In this document: in pieces, positions 51,801 through 62,000 of the stretch
How the letters are laid out: every line of letters begins with the position of its first letter
Position numbering within the stretch: position 1 is the stretch's first letter
IMG/VR virus record: IMGVR_UViG_3300047356_000838
Span: 1-64,000 of that record
Strand: one strand, 5' to 3'
From: a virus
DNA: 64,000 bases
Position numbers and translations under genes: made by a program
The notes under the pieces: generated by a model
The model's input: the letters and a program-made list of their open reading frames with translations, nothing else
Database searches by the model: none
Told to the model about the DNA's origin: nothing

Positions 51801-54800
51801 GTAAACTACTTGCAGGTGTGCTTGTAAATGTAATATCTGCACCACTGAGTGTAAAGTCTTTTGTAGGCAAATACACTTTGCCATTGCCATCCACAACGTT
51901 AAGTGCATTAAGATCAGTAGGGGTAAAGTCCAGTGTATATGTTGCAGCACCAGTTGTTGTAACAGTAAATGTTCTTTCACTTGAAGAAACAAGATCAATC
52001 AGTGTGTACACATATATTTTATTATCGCCAGGCGCACCAATAAACAAATGTCTGCCATTGCCGCTCATTGCCATACTAAAACCAAATTTGTCACTAGTGC
52101 TTAGTCCACTTGGACGTATTGCTGGTCTGCGGTTAAATGTACCTGTGCTGTCTATGTAATAAGGGAAAGCAGCGCCTTTGCTACTTTCAGTATCAGGTGC
52201 ACCAATAATAGCATAGTCTGTAGCAATTGCTAGACTTGCGCCAAAACTATCCAAACTGTCGCCAATGGTTGATGCAGATACATTTGTGCTTTCAATAAGT
52301 ATGCCGCCTTCACTGCGAACATAAGGCACAACTGTACCACTTCCGTTATTAGGAGCACCAACAAGTGCTAGTGTACTTGCACTGTTAATAGCAATGCTAT
52401 TACCATATAAATCATCTGCATTAATTGGACTTGCTGTTTTAACACCAGTGGTTGTCCATGGACGGGCATTTTGTAATACTTGCCAATCGCCATCATTGTC
52501 TTTGTCAACCCAAACTAGTTCTTTACTGTCCCATCCACTTACAGGTGTATATGTGCTAAGATCACTTGGTTGTGCAAAACGTACACTACTAAGTTTATAC
52601 ATTGGAATACGCACATCCTGTATGTCTGCTTCTGTAAGTGTGTCTACAACTGTAAACGTATTTGGACTACTAACTTCGTAAATTTTAGCAACTTTACCTA
52701 TTGGCTGTGCTGCACGAACAATAACATAGTCATCTTTTACTAGTCCATGATTAACATCTGTGGTATAGATTAAGTATCCGTTGCCTGTGCTTTCAACACT
52801 AGTTACTGTGCTCAGTGTTTCATCAATGCGGCGCATGCCCCAGGTGTTTGTAGTATCAGTTGCAATCCAAATCTTTTTACCTTTGCCTAGTTCGCCAATA
52901 CGACTGCTTAGTGCCTCTAGTTCATCACCGTTGAACACTGTAAAGTCAACATCGTCTAGTCTTGCATAACCCGCACTGTCTAAATCATTCTTGGTAACGC
53001 TGTTAGCATCTCTTGTACCAAATACTTTGCCTGTGTAATCGTTAGGTGTTTTATAAAGATCTTTTTGTTTTACTTCATAATGTCCCAAGGACGCATCACT
53101 TATTAGATCGCCATCAGCACGGAAGTGTATTATAGTTGGATTATTACTTGCTTGATCTTCTGGTATTATTGTTTCAATAATTTGATTACTGTCAATACTG
53201 CCAAATTCACCAACACGGAACGCCCACTCTTCAAAGTAGTCAATGCTTTGATCTAGGTTAGTGAGCTCTGCATCAATAAGTTTGTTAATTGCAGCACCAG
53301 TGCCTTTTTGCTTTAGCATGCCCTGGTAGAACTTTACCTGACTGACATCATCCAGTCCTAGTCCTGCAAGGTAACTTTTTTCATTAAATCCAATAACACC
53401 TTTACCTAATTTGTCTGTACCATCTTCCAGATTTAGGTTATCCATTTCAAAGAAGTTTTTAAACTGCCCTGCTTTGTTTGCTAGGTTTTTAATAAGTCCA
53501 GTTGTCATATTATCAGCAATAGTCCAACTGTCGTAATCAAATGTGCTACTACCATCTACACTTGCTTTTGCTACATAAGTATTACTCTGATAACTTACAA
53601 TATCACCCTTTTTGTAATCCTGATAGGTTTGCCAAACGTTAATCTTATCTTCATTGATAAAGAAACCAGGTGCATGCAGTGTGCCATTCCAATCGCCACT
53701 TTTTGCACCAATTAGTTTGAGTCTACTGTGTCTGTTGCCAAGCTCTGGCTGATATATAATATCATTAAAGATTGTTGTATTGTTGAATACAAGAACATGT
53801 TCATGCTGTATAGGATCTAATTTAGCACTATACAGATTTGTATTTTCTGTATCAATTTTAATTTCAACAATGTTATCATCTCTGCTTACATCATAGTACT
53901 TGGGATTAAGTATAGCATTGTTAGCATCTTTAAGTGCACCACCTTTTGTAATATCATCCACTGTGGCAAATGTTCTATTAAGCAACAATGTTTCATAAAA
54001 AGGACTTAGAACAATAACACTGCCCTCAGTCCATTGTTGTTGTGTCCAGAATGCAAACTCTCGTCCTGCAGTAACAAAATCATTCTTATCGCCAGCACCT
54101 GTTGTACCATCGAACACAAAGCCACGACTTAGCAAATATCTCTGATATGCTACTAGGAAGTCAAAAACTTGTTGTCTGCTAGTAATAATTGTGCCATAGG
54201 GAATGTTAATTATTTTATTTTCAAAATCTTTGTATTCAAATAGTACTGTTTCGCCTACGCGAACTTCTCTGGGCTGATTTGCACTAACACTGGGTACAAT
54301 TTTAAAGTAAGGATTTTCAATATCATAGCCCTGTATCTCATAGCCGCCGTTGCGCTGAATAATTTGCACACCACTGTATACCACACGCTCAAGTGGCAAA
54401 CTCTTTTTAGTATACACACTTAGATCTTCGTCAGGTATAAAGATGTTTTCACTTTGGGCACTGGGAGTCACGCTCTCTGCAACAACTTTGAGGAACTTTT
54501 TATCTGAAAATCCTCCCATAGCATAGCACAGGTTAAGCTCTAGGTTGTTAATCTTTGTAATTTCATCATCAACACTGTAACCGTTGAACCTAACATATTC
54601 ATTAATAAATTGGTTATAACCTTCCACACGCTGTATACCACTTGCACCGTTGCTCTGACTGTGCATCTTAAAGTCTGCAATACCTGGTCTGTAACTCTTG
54701 AACTTTTGTAATACTTGATCATACTGTGCATCTTTAGTAAACAAGTTAGTATCAAACATGAGTGTCCCATACTTTGCAGGTTTAATAGTTGCAGCAAGAA

Positions 54801-57800
54801 TTTGTAGTACATAAGGATATTCACTGCTACGTTTCCATGCTGTTTCTGCTGGACTGCCATCACTGTATACCCAGCCGTCATCTGCGTTTGCACTGGTTGC
54901 GTCTTGTACTAGGAAGTCTCTAGGAGCTCTTAAACCACCTTGTTCGTCAACAGGAATTATACTCAATAAATCAGGACGTTTACGTCTTGCAAGTTCAGTA
55001 AAGTTAATACCAGTTGCATCTGTGTACAATTTACCGTCACGCAGATCTTCCCAGAGTACAGTATTGCCTTGTGTGTATGGTGCTGCACCATAACGTGCAT
55101 CCCACCAGTTTGGCTTATCACTAAGTCCTAGCATTTCCCATGGTGTAGTATGAGGTGTATCTGTATCATAGAACCAGCGATACATACCACGCCATCCACC
55201 TGGAACTCTTGTTTTAGTAATTTTTTCAACACTGTTGCGGTAGTTCCAAGTAAAACCATTGTTAGTATCCACTGTCGTGTTTGGTGCTGTTTTAACTTTG
55301 TTGCGCAGTGCCCACTCACCGTAATAACTGCGAGTTATATTATTTGCTTCGCTAAAGTCACTTAGTGTACTACGGAAGAAGCCCGGTACAACTTCTGCAT
55401 AATCAAACAGGTCTTTGTTATACTGTGTCTTGATGTTGTTGTAGATACGTTTTTCTAGTTCTAGTAGTACGTTGTCTCTGATATCGCCCCAGCCAATCCA
55501 GATACTGCCATCATGTCCTTCAACAACTGTTTTAGGAGTAGCATATGTTGAATCTGTAAAGATAGCAGGTGTAAACTTGTACCACAATCCCATTTTACTT
55601 GGTGTAGGTGGAACAAAACTACCGTTGGTTTCTGTGTATTCTACAATAGTAATTTTGTCATCTACACTTAATCCAATTGTTGCAATGCCTAGGTTATTAC
55701 TAACAAGTATTACCTTTGCTTCCACTGTATCAAATGTATAATCCTGTCCTTCAACAAGAAGGTTAGCAGTGTTGGTGCTAGTTGGTGTATGATATACTAG
55801 TACTCCTTGATTACCAACACTAGTAAGATCAAATTGTGTGTTAAATTCAAATTCTGTTTCTGCAGCATCATCAATTGTGTATACTAGTTGTGACTTTTGA
55901 TCTCCCCACGGAAGCATATCACTGTAGTAGAATGGGAACGCACTAGTTTTCTTTCCTGACATGTATAGTAGAATATCATCAACACACTTGCTAGGATTTG
56001 TTAAATCTAAATCCAGTTTATTAATGTTATCAATAAATTTGTTTTTAAACTTTGTATATTCATTTTTTACATATTTTATACTTTCAATTGTATTTGCAGT
56101 TTCATTTGTCAACAAATACATAGGAAGTATCATACCAGCACTGTGCTGCAGTATGTTACCAGGATAGGCTCTGTAGTTTACGTCACGGATATTACTTTTG
56201 CCAGGAGCAACACCAGTTAATGTTTTAACTTGTTGACTAATTTTAACAGTGTGGTTACGCAGTTGGCCAAGTGTAAGTGTGTCAAATGTTGCGTTACCTG
56301 CATTGTTCTGTAGATTGTCTGGCACTTCATAAAAACTGTTTGCTGCTTTTGTATTACTGAAAAACTTGATAGTTACTGTATCATTCACAGCAAGTGCAGT
56401 TGTGAATACAACATATTCTCTGTCACCTTGGATAAGGTGCGTATACTCACTTGGATACTTAAATTTACCGTTTACAAATACCTGTAGTGGCTGTTTAATT
56501 TTAGTTGTGTCAACACTTGCACCAATTTCAAAACTATACAATTCACCGTTTACATCATAACTTACAATCTGATACTGACTACTAGATTCAACTACTTTAG
56601 TCCAGCCATTGTACAATACTCTATTGCCTGCTATATCAAACTGATGCGCATGTCCACTGCGTACAATTACGTCTGTGTTACCAGTGCTTTTTGTATACTG
56701 AAATTTGTCTCCATCAAAGTTATTATCAAAAACAATATCACCAATTGTACTAAAGTTTTTATAGGTTAAACCAAAGTTTAGAATTGTGTCTGGATTGTTG
56801 TTGTTATTACGTTTGTAACTAAACAACTTGCTACCAACAAAGTTGCTACTTGGATACTTTGTTTGATCACTAAAACTTGTATGGTCTGGATCAAAGATGT
56901 CAAACAACGGATCCTGATTTAATCCAGTCTTTTGTTGTGCTGTTTTCCATGTTGTTCCATCTAACCAGAACTGTTTTCCTTGGTTAATTGCACCCAATGA
57001 ACTAAGCACTGCATTTCCATCAACTACTGTGCCAACTTCTACCAAGTTTATAATTTCACTAGTAGTTGCATCACTGTCCTGGTTAATTAAGTCTACACGA
57101 TAAATCTTTGTTTTAACATTTTCATCAGTGTCTGCACTAAAGATTATTGTGTTATCCTGCTGCAAATCAATACCATCTGCAAAGTAACCTGCTGTGCCGT
57201 TAACGTTGCTAAGTGCATCTGTCTGTGATGTATCAACAACACTAACTGGAGCAACATTGCTTTTACCCATGTTAAACAATTCAAGTCCACTATGAAATTC
57301 TATAATAGGACGCTTTGCTCTAGCAGTATCATCTACGTCTGCAGTGTAGTTGTTGTAAGTTGCTGTTGCTTCAATGACTTCTCTATGGAACCAACGATTG
57401 CCTCTACTCCATGCATTTCTATCTGGGCTACTACGGTTTATGACAATATAGTCTTGGTCCAGGGGTGCATTAATTGTTCCGTCCCAACCACCTGCATCAT
57501 ATCCTACTGTATCAAAGCCATCACTTGAACTATTAGTATAGGTTTCTGGCGTAAGCATCTCATCCACTGGTGTAAGTGTTATGCCACCAGGTTGTCCTAC
57601 GCCTTCAACAAAATATTCTCTGTCTGCATAAGTGCTTGGTGTAATGTCGCTGTTAAATTGAACTTTAAGTCCGTTGGTAAATTTAACGCCATTGGCACTA
57701 GTATATGTTAGTTTTCCCTGTATATCATTTGCAACATCAATTGCTGGCACTGCATTTATATCAACTAGTTGTATTTTACCAAACTGGTTTGCATTGACGC

Positions 57801-59013
57801 CATCCTGGTAATAGAGTATGTCTAGTCCAGCAGTATATGGCTCAATAATTTCAGGCAAGCCGCTGGCATCTTTAAAGAACTCTCTGTTACCATATTTGTT
57901 GCCCTGTTTAATTTTAACTTTTTGACCAGTGGGCCAGTTTGCACTTCTAGTCAGTTGAATTGTATCTATACCGCCAATGTTATTAACTGCAATGTTGTAT
58001 ACGTCATAGCGTGTTTCAATAGGAAGTGTTGTTGTTTCATCAAATGGATTATCTGGATCATCAAATCCATACACATCAAACAGTGCGCCTTGATCCCATG
58101 CTGTTTCATCAGTGGTAAGGTTAACAAATACTAGACTTTTACCGTCAATTTCTGTTTGTACATCAATGCCACCATGTTCGTCAATCAGTGTTTGTAGTGG
58201 CACATTATGAATTTGGTTGTATGCAAGTTCAGTAGCAAAGTCTGGATTTGCTGCTTGTGTAGCATTAATTTTATCGTTTTGCGCATCTGTTCTTGGAACA
58301 TTAAATGTAATTGTCCCATTGTCATCGCCGTTATTCGTAATACCAAGTATCTCTCTTGTGCTTACGTTACTACCATAACTGCTAATACCACTGGTACCGA
58401 TTTCAGTTTGAATCCAGAATGGTGTGCCAGTTTGCTGAACTTGGAAAGTATAACTGCCCCCTCTTGCAAGAGTAATAGTTGGATTAGCATTATCACTTCC
58501 GTCAATACTATATTCTTCAACGCTTGCTACTGTGCGACGTGTTACTGTAAAGTCCTTTTCTGCATCAACAAGACTGTTAAACACTTGCACACTGTCAGGT
58601 CCTGCAGGGAACCAGAAGTATTCACCATAGTTAACAAGTTTATCTAGGTCAACAAATCCACTGTAGTTGTAGTATTCCTGATCAAACAAATCACTGTGTG
58701 TATTAACATTAACATTGTTATATTTTAGACTATTAACAAAATCAACGTAACCGGTCAGACTTTCAATCTGCTTATTAGGACTGCGATATACCACTGCAGG
58801 CTCTAACTGATAATTTTGTCTGTCATCATTGATTTCATTGATGTAGCCATCACCAACTGAGAAGTTAGGACTAAACTTACGTCCAATAAAACTATTGACA
58901 CGCTGTAAATTAGGTTCACTAATTAACTGGTCAACTGTTGCATTAAGAAACTTGTTGTTCTTTGTTGTCTGAAAAATATCAGGTAATAGTACTGAACTTT
59001 TACGAAGTGCCAT
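45805..59013 (-). CDS. Giant tail/baseplate structural protein, 4402 aa
   Basis: A single uninterrupted frame of 13.2 kb directly after the gp6-like gene (shared A in TAATG). The N-terminus carries a PTITLARGGSYTFQVQ beta domain like those in cyanophage structural proteins. The middle (about residues 2200-2840) holds seven FG-GAP-like repeats. Several clusters of a GFDxxxFD turn and repeated DGSTTQF-type modules fill the rest, and the C-terminus ends in VDDYVERLF-like sequence. No enzyme motif recognised. By position it may take the place of T4 gp7 or carry an adhesin extending from the baseplate; this is inference. Confidence 0.75.
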   Translation of the reverse strand: MALRKSSVLLPDIFQTTKNNKFLNATVDQLISEPNLQRVNSFIGRKFSPNFSVGDGYINEINDDRQNYQLEPAVVYRSPNKQIESLTGYVDFVNSLKYNNVNVNTHSDLFDQEYYNYSGFVDLDKLVNYGEYFWFPAGPDSVQVFNSLVDAEKDFTVTRRTVASVEEYSIDGSDNANPTITLARGGSYTFQVQQTGTPFWIQTEIGTSGISSYGSNVSTREILGITNNGDDNGTITFNVPRTDAQNDKINATQAANPDFATELAYNQIHNVPLQTLIDEHGGIDVQTEIDGKSLVFVNLTTDETAWDQGALFDVYGFDDPDNPFDETTTLPIETRYDVYNIAVNNIGGIDTIQLTRSANWPTGQKVKIKQGNKYGNREFFKDASGLPEIIEPYTAGLDILYYQDGVNANQFGKIQLVDINAVPAIDVANDIQGKLTYTSANGVKFTNGLKVQFNSDITPSTYADREYFVEGVGQPGGITLTPVDEMLTPETYTNSSSDGFDTVGYDAGGWDGTINAPLDQDYIVINRSSPDRNAWSRGNRWFHREVIEATATYNNYTADVDDTARAKRPIIEFHSGLELFNMGKSNVAPVSVVDTSQTDALSNVNGTAGYFADGIDLQQDNTIIFSADTDENVKTKIYRVDLINQDSDATTSEIINLVEVGTVVDGNAVLSSLGAINQGKQFWLDGTTWKTAQQKTGLNQDPLFDIFDPDHTSFSDQTKYPSSNFVGSKLFSYKRNNNNNPDTILNFGLTYKNFSTIGDIVFDNNFDGDKFQYTKSTGNTDVIVRSGHAHQFDIAGNRVLYNGWTKVVESSSQYQIVSYDVNGELYSFEIGASVDTTKIKQPLQVFVNGKFKYPSEYTHLIQGDREYVVFTTALAVNDTVTIKFFSNTKAANSFYEVPDNLQNNAGNATFDTLTLGQLRNHTVKISQQVKTLTGVAPGKSNIRDVNYRAYPGNILQHSAGMILPMYLLTNETANTIESIKYVKNEYTKFKNKFIDNINKLDLDLTNPSKCVDDILLYMSGKKTSAFPFYYSDMLPWGDQKSQLVYTIDDAAETEFEFNTQFDLTSVGNQGVLVYHTPTSTNTANLLVEGQDYTFDTVEAKVILVSNNLGIATIGLSVDDKITIVEYTETNGSFVPPTPSKMGLWYKFTPAIFTDSTYATPKTVVEGHDGSIWIGWGDIRDNVLLELEKRIYNNIKTQYNKDLFDYAEVVPGFFRSTLSDFSEANNITRSYYGEWALRNKVKTAPNTTVDTNNGFTWNYRNSVEKITKTRVPGGWRGMYRWFYDTDTPHTTPWEMLGLSDKPNWWDARYGAAPYTQGNTVLWEDLRDGKLYTDATGINFTELARRKRPDLLSIIPVDEQGGLRAPRDFLVQDATSANADDGWVYSDGSPAETAWKRSSEYPYVLQILAATIKPAKYGTLMFDTNLFTKDAQYDQVLQKFKSYRPGIADFKMHSQSNGASGIQRVEGYNQFINEYVRFNGYSVDDEITKINNLELNLCYAMGGFSDKKFLKVVAESVTPSAQSENIFIPDEDLSVYTKKSLPLERVVYSGVQIIQRNGGYEIQGYDIENPYFKIVPSVSANQPREVRVGETVLFEYKDFENKIINIPYGTIITSRQQVFDFLVAYQRYLLSRGFVFDGTTGAGDKNDFVTAGREFAFWTQQQWTEGSVIVLSPFYETLLLNRTFATVDDITKGGALKDANNAILNPKYYDVSRDDNIVEIKIDTENTNLYSAKLDPIQHEHVLVFNNTTIFNDIIYQPELGNRHSRLKLIGAKSGDWNGTLHAPGFFINEDKINVWQTYQDYKKGDIVSYQSNTYVAKASVDGSSTFDYDSWTIADNMTTGLIKNLANKAGQFKNFFEMDNLNLEDGTDKLGKGVIGFNEKSYLAGLGLDDVSQVKFYQGMLKQKGTGAAINKLIDAELTNLDQSIDYFEEWAFRVGEFGSIDSNQIIETIIPEDQASNNPTIIHFRADGDLISDASLGHYEVKQKDLYKTPNDYTGKVFGTRDANSVTKNDLDSAGYARLDDVDFTVFNGDELEALSSRIGELGKGKKIWIATDTTNTWGMRRIDETLSTVTSVESTGNGYLIYTTDVNHGLVKDDYVIVRAAQPIGKVAKIYEVSSPNTFTVVDTLTEADIQDVRIPMYKLSSVRFAQPSDLSTYTPVSGWDSKELVWVDKDNDGDWQVLQNARPWTTTGVKTASPINADDLYGNSIAINSASTLALVGAPNNGSGTVVPYVRSEGGILIESTNVSASTIGDSLDSFGASLAIATDYAIIGAPDTESSKGAAFPYYIDSTGTFNRRPAIRPSGLSTSDKFGFSMAMSGNGRHLFIGAPGDNKIYVYTLIDLVSSSERTFTVTTTGAATYTLDFTPTDLNALNVVDGNGKVYLPTKDFTLSGADITFTSTPASSLQIVVRQMDYFKEIGNYTAGSGDFGHSIDCDYLGKRVIVGAPAATISAKANSGEAYLYAQYVEKFIADGTVKSFTTTNTLQTKIYVEVNGELQIETNNADVPVDNDGSTEGFYTRSSKTITFKFAPAAGDVIEVYTGTFTQMQQIDQVDLDDETNGNEQFGISVGIDTKGSIIAIGSPGEDETNPNTGSVFILQDAGKNYASVTSKEGSSYSVTSGHTLFIDDREVTVSSSSTDPADLAADIVAANIPGVSASKNSDDQLVITSTNTELYNKLSVMPGTGTSFQSGAIVDPFKLTQKINHPQAFENENFGEKVAFDKHVHNSASAYSDTRNLVIASDKASTLLPTGFDIETNTNSEDYLSATTVFDASGTTFTDRRTQSGAVYVFELLNPNTPDLADPSKMVFGQQLKSTNILELDKFGSAIAYNDNRVFVGAPNDTTNFANSGSVYEFNNNTRAGSWNTLRSEGTRVDVSQINRVALYNKKAGEVSVFLDYIDPAKGKIAGVAAAELSYVSHADPAMYNNLWNYKYKNRLWWDTSTVHYLNAEQGNLDFRQNYWAQAFPGSSIDVYEWIESSTPPSQYTGEGVVKDPTKFNIANVYDSTTDSTQPRYYFWVKDILSVPVEAAFRNISADSVRSLIQDPKGAGLPHIAFLDTNAVALFNCKQYFADKDTVLSINYDVVKNEGVLHSEYELYGRGNTDQAIPARMYTKLVDSLAGSDSVGNSVPDPFLSEVEKYGVLTQPRQGMFVNRAAALKVLTQYTNSVLVKAPFARNSNLTKLLSSENIPTVNSGEYNTSVDSSQERDFLNTAILSTGYKVLVLEDENQSNYWTIYTLQADKSWLLSNIQGYNTSDYWDYATYYATGYDATTVPAYQVTLEADLLTLTSAVTGDIAKVTSNDEGNFSMFAKTDTGWDEVIIERGTLQFNASLYSFATTNSNFEATGFDNDGFDFAAFDKVPAQEIRQIIEALKNDVFIGDYEINMNELFFRLMEYALNESNFSPDWMFKTSFITVAHKIRSLDQYNTFKFDNTDFIEDFINEVKPYKTKIREYVSKYDKLDLYGSDTTDFDLHAYYDETQGYFRKPSGEFSGDEILQTQGLNKPWSENYGYKLDSIQIVNAGTGYITDPTITISAPQLAGGVQAVATAKTNGDTIISITMTNKGSGYTQEPTITVTGSGTGILVSPRLVNTTIRSFDTTIKFDRTTYTSIVKDWTANTAYTAGDVVAYQNTATLTQEVYDVALSFTSGSTFSVENTSGNTVLTVKLDADFTNTADRIAAYYYPTAGMIGDDLELLQKGTGYLGNNVTGAGFDQDPGFDSGNFDVVAFDNFEIDSDGLAVLAGLDTTVTSLFTDLELGTRPEDINIDGAGFVDTYSSHAPEELVPGRVYDTLDMEVYTHASNDFEKDGNAMEVRYVSFTDTTGAVTEFQWGRTDKSADDYNTLIVYKNSVRQYNFTTNFATKTITISSPLGASDILHVYAYGQTGEKMIGEFTFEGDGTQKLFILANDPDNVKQSIVFVDGVETSPVFEAAEGNTTMTFATAPAANAQIHVFTFNQATSRDAPTKYKLQTTTLTAGTQTYSLDNTVNYAQPLSANTIVEIDGVRLRPVNSKYHTGDGSTTQFNISTTAGETTIVNPGDIGVAVIQQSTETTLNAVRNIDYTVTAGDAFITMLTAPADGDKVIVYNRSEAEYTISADGTEITIDGSVSFTSSSTMRVNTFANHDPLRIQTKVFKGQGTGSTTVIDEFDDVAFDSAGFDRSVVSGTVGTYDLDRTVTNVNNFWVTVDGIRLHPGDYITNGASIVMSNNIQATIGGASIVVITHISENAIKPSTGFRIFQDMNGNVEYLRMCKDATTEIAADVLLTDTKIYVNDASVLPQVSADSEYPGVVFIGGERVTYWEIDNTDNYITNLRRGTKGTAILNRIVPGFLVVDGSKDQYLPATDTHTKTWYDLGTGVAADGLGLQQSSTTNANFLKACEAQVPNYRAELNAAEYMVDGYVEDDYVERLF
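50480..52420 (-). other. Predicted seven-bladed FG-GAP beta-propeller domain in the giant protein
   Basis: Seven blades can be read, each with an FG-S-x-A start and a G-A/S-P end: LALVGAPNN, AIIGAPDTE, LFIGAPGDN, VIVGAPAAT, IAIGSPGED, LVIASDKAS (degenerate) and VFVGAPNDT. This is the integrin-alpha-like FG-GAP pattern, with some Asp-rich loops (GEDETNP) that could bind calcium. Such propellers usually bind proteins or glycans. Confidence 0.7.
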
Positions 59014-62000
59014 TAGTAACCATATCCTCCGCCGCCGCCGCCGGATCCACCGCTACCGCCTGATCCGCTACTGCCGCTTGAACTGCTACTACTACTTGAA
59101 CTTGTGGTGGTAGTTGTAACTGTGTTTGTTGCTGTATTTACTGCAGTGCTGGAACTGTTTGCACTGGCACTTTCTGCTGCAAGATTTGTTGTAGTTGTAT
59201 TGACAACATTACCGCTTGCTTGTAAACTGTTTGCAGTGATGACGTCAATAACTTCAATGTCATTTACTGTTGCACTACTAATTAAAATTTCGTCTCTCTG
59301 ACTCTGTATTTGGAATAAACTACCAAAGTTGCTGGTTGCTAGTTTAGGTACAATTACAACACTAAGCACATCTGGACTTAGCACACTGTACAAGTATGCT
59401 GCTAGTTCACTAAAGAAGAAACTATCACCAAAGTCCCAGTTTTGTATTGCAAAATATTCGTTGATTCCAGCAACAACACGTTCTTTAATTTCACTGTCGC
59501 TTACAAGTGTGCTATTGTTCTTAACTACTTTAAATGTTGCTTGCAATTCTTCATCTGCCTTGTCACCAAATAGTGGTCTGTAACTAACACTGTTAAAAAT
59601 AATAGTATCACTTACACTTTTGTACTGCTCTAAACTACCAAATTGCTCACGCAGTTCATTTGTAGTTGGTTTTACAGGCTTGACTATGCTTCCTGTGATA
59701 TCCGTAACATAGTTTCTATAATCTGCGTCATACTGACTTGTAAGCAAAAACAAATCTACAATGTTGCTTGGGCTTGGATCAATACGTCTGTTGTTTGGAC
59801 TGTTATGTGTATACTGGAACAGCAAGTCACTGCGTCCTGTGCGTTTGATATAGTCAGTGGTTAGTGCTATGCTTTTAACATTGGCGCCATCAATACTTAG
59901 AATATAAAATTTATCATCTGTGCCTGCATAGAATATTTGTCCGCTAGTAAACTGTCCAATTACTTCATTTATTGAACTACGGGTAGCATAACGTTGCTCT
60001 ACACTGGTACTTGCAACAGGTGTGTAAGTTAAGTATCCGCCACTGCTTATACTTGTCTGATAAAACACAACCTTTGTTGATGCATTTGTAAGTGGAGCAA
60101 CAACAATGTCAAAAACTTCTGGATTGTCAACAACACCGTCGCTGTCAATATCAGGGAATGTAACTTTAATTCTGTTTGTTAGTGTATAGCCATCTGTTTC
60201 TGTGATAACATCATCAATTTGCATTGCATAGTCAACTGCCAAACTGCTTACACTATCAGGCAATGCGTTAACTTTAAGAATGTTTATCTTATCCTTAATA
60301 GTTTTGCCTGTGCGTGGATCAAAGATTTTTAAATCATTGTCAAAGTAAAAGCGTGTTTCTAATTTACTTTCAAACACATAACTTGTGCTGCGGAAGTTAA
60401 CTGTATAAGTTGAGCCATCATTGGTAAATTTAAAGAACCAACTAGCATCCAAGTTTGTATTGCTTGTATTTCCTGTGTAGTCTAAACTAAATGTGTTTGT
60501 AGTATTAAGATCCAGTGCATTAATAATTGCCCATGCTTGTGTATCTCTGTCATAGCGCAATCCAAAAGTTTTAAAATCTCCGATTGCTTGAATAATATCG
60601 TTTCTTACTGATGCTGTGATTGCAGTGTTCCATGGAGCAATAACTTGATCCAATACTGCATCCTGTGGAATAACTTCACTAAGTGAGACTGGTCCAATGC
60701 CTGTTTCCAAATTACCCACACCCTGATTAGTTCCATCTGTTACAACTTCGCTAATACTAGCCCAGATATAATCACGAGTATTAATTGTTCCACTAGTGCC
60801 TGTAATAAGGTTGTTGTTTACATCAAATACTTTACCACTTGGTGCAGTAAACTTTAACAATGCGCCAACTTTTGCAAATTTTAAATTACTGGTTGCAAAA
60901 CTGCCAATTTTAAGAGGACTGTCAACACTGTTTTTAAAATAGCCTGTGACTGTACCACTGCTGGTTGTTGCCAGATTCCAACTAGCACTAAGTCCTGTTA
61001 CATCAATACCTCCATAGTTTTTGAGATAATAATGCAAACTTTCATTCTTAAGGATGTTTTTTTCAACTTGCTGGCTTATAGTATTACTAATGTCACTGTC
61101 AGTTATAAACGTAAACTGGAACTGTTGCAGATCCTCTGTGCGATAAAAAATTCCATCCTCGGCAACAATGTTTGTGCTGCTATACTTGCCTGTTGTGTCA
61201 CGCACATCCAAATAACGACTGATGCCACTTGCAGTTCTGTTAATTGCTTTTGACTTTAATACATTACTAAATTTAGTGTAAGGAAGGATCTGATAATCCT
61301 CACCTGTAATCATACGATCCTGTGTGTAATACTGTTGCTGTGCTTTTAGTTTTACATCACGCAAGTTTTCTCTTGCACTAGCATTTGCTATTGTGCTTTG
61401 TAAACTCAGAGTGACTGTAAGGTTTTCAATTTGATTGCTGTGACTTACATAAGGTATAGCAATTTGCAAGTTTTGCATTTCATCAGGACTAATTTTATAT
61501 GTAGTGCCTGCTCCAGTGCGGAAGTAAACACGGAAGTTGCCTGTTGGAATGTTTGAGAAAACATCATCACCAAATACTAGACTAATTTGATCATTTGCGC
61601 GACTGCGCACTGTGAATAAGTTTTTGTTGTTAGCACTTAAACTGTTATAGATAACATTGTTGCCACTAATTGCTGGCACTTTTTCCCAGCGTGTGGTTTC
61701 TCTGCCAGAATCATCTAATTGATATAACCAAACATCATTGTTGTCAACATTGTTAACGTCAAGTTCCACTGTGCGGTTAGGAAGTTTTTCACCAATAGTA
61801 AAGTCTGCACTCTGCAAGTTGCCCTGTTTAAAGTAAAAGAAAAATCCGCTGTTAGCACTGCTAAACCCTCTGTTATCATTACGATAAAGTATGTTTGTTG
61901 TGCTACTGGGCTGTGGTGCTACTTCATACAAATAGTCTGTGCCACTGTAAGTGCCTTTGACTAATTCAAAGTCTAGGTTTTGTGTACCCACTGCAGTTTT

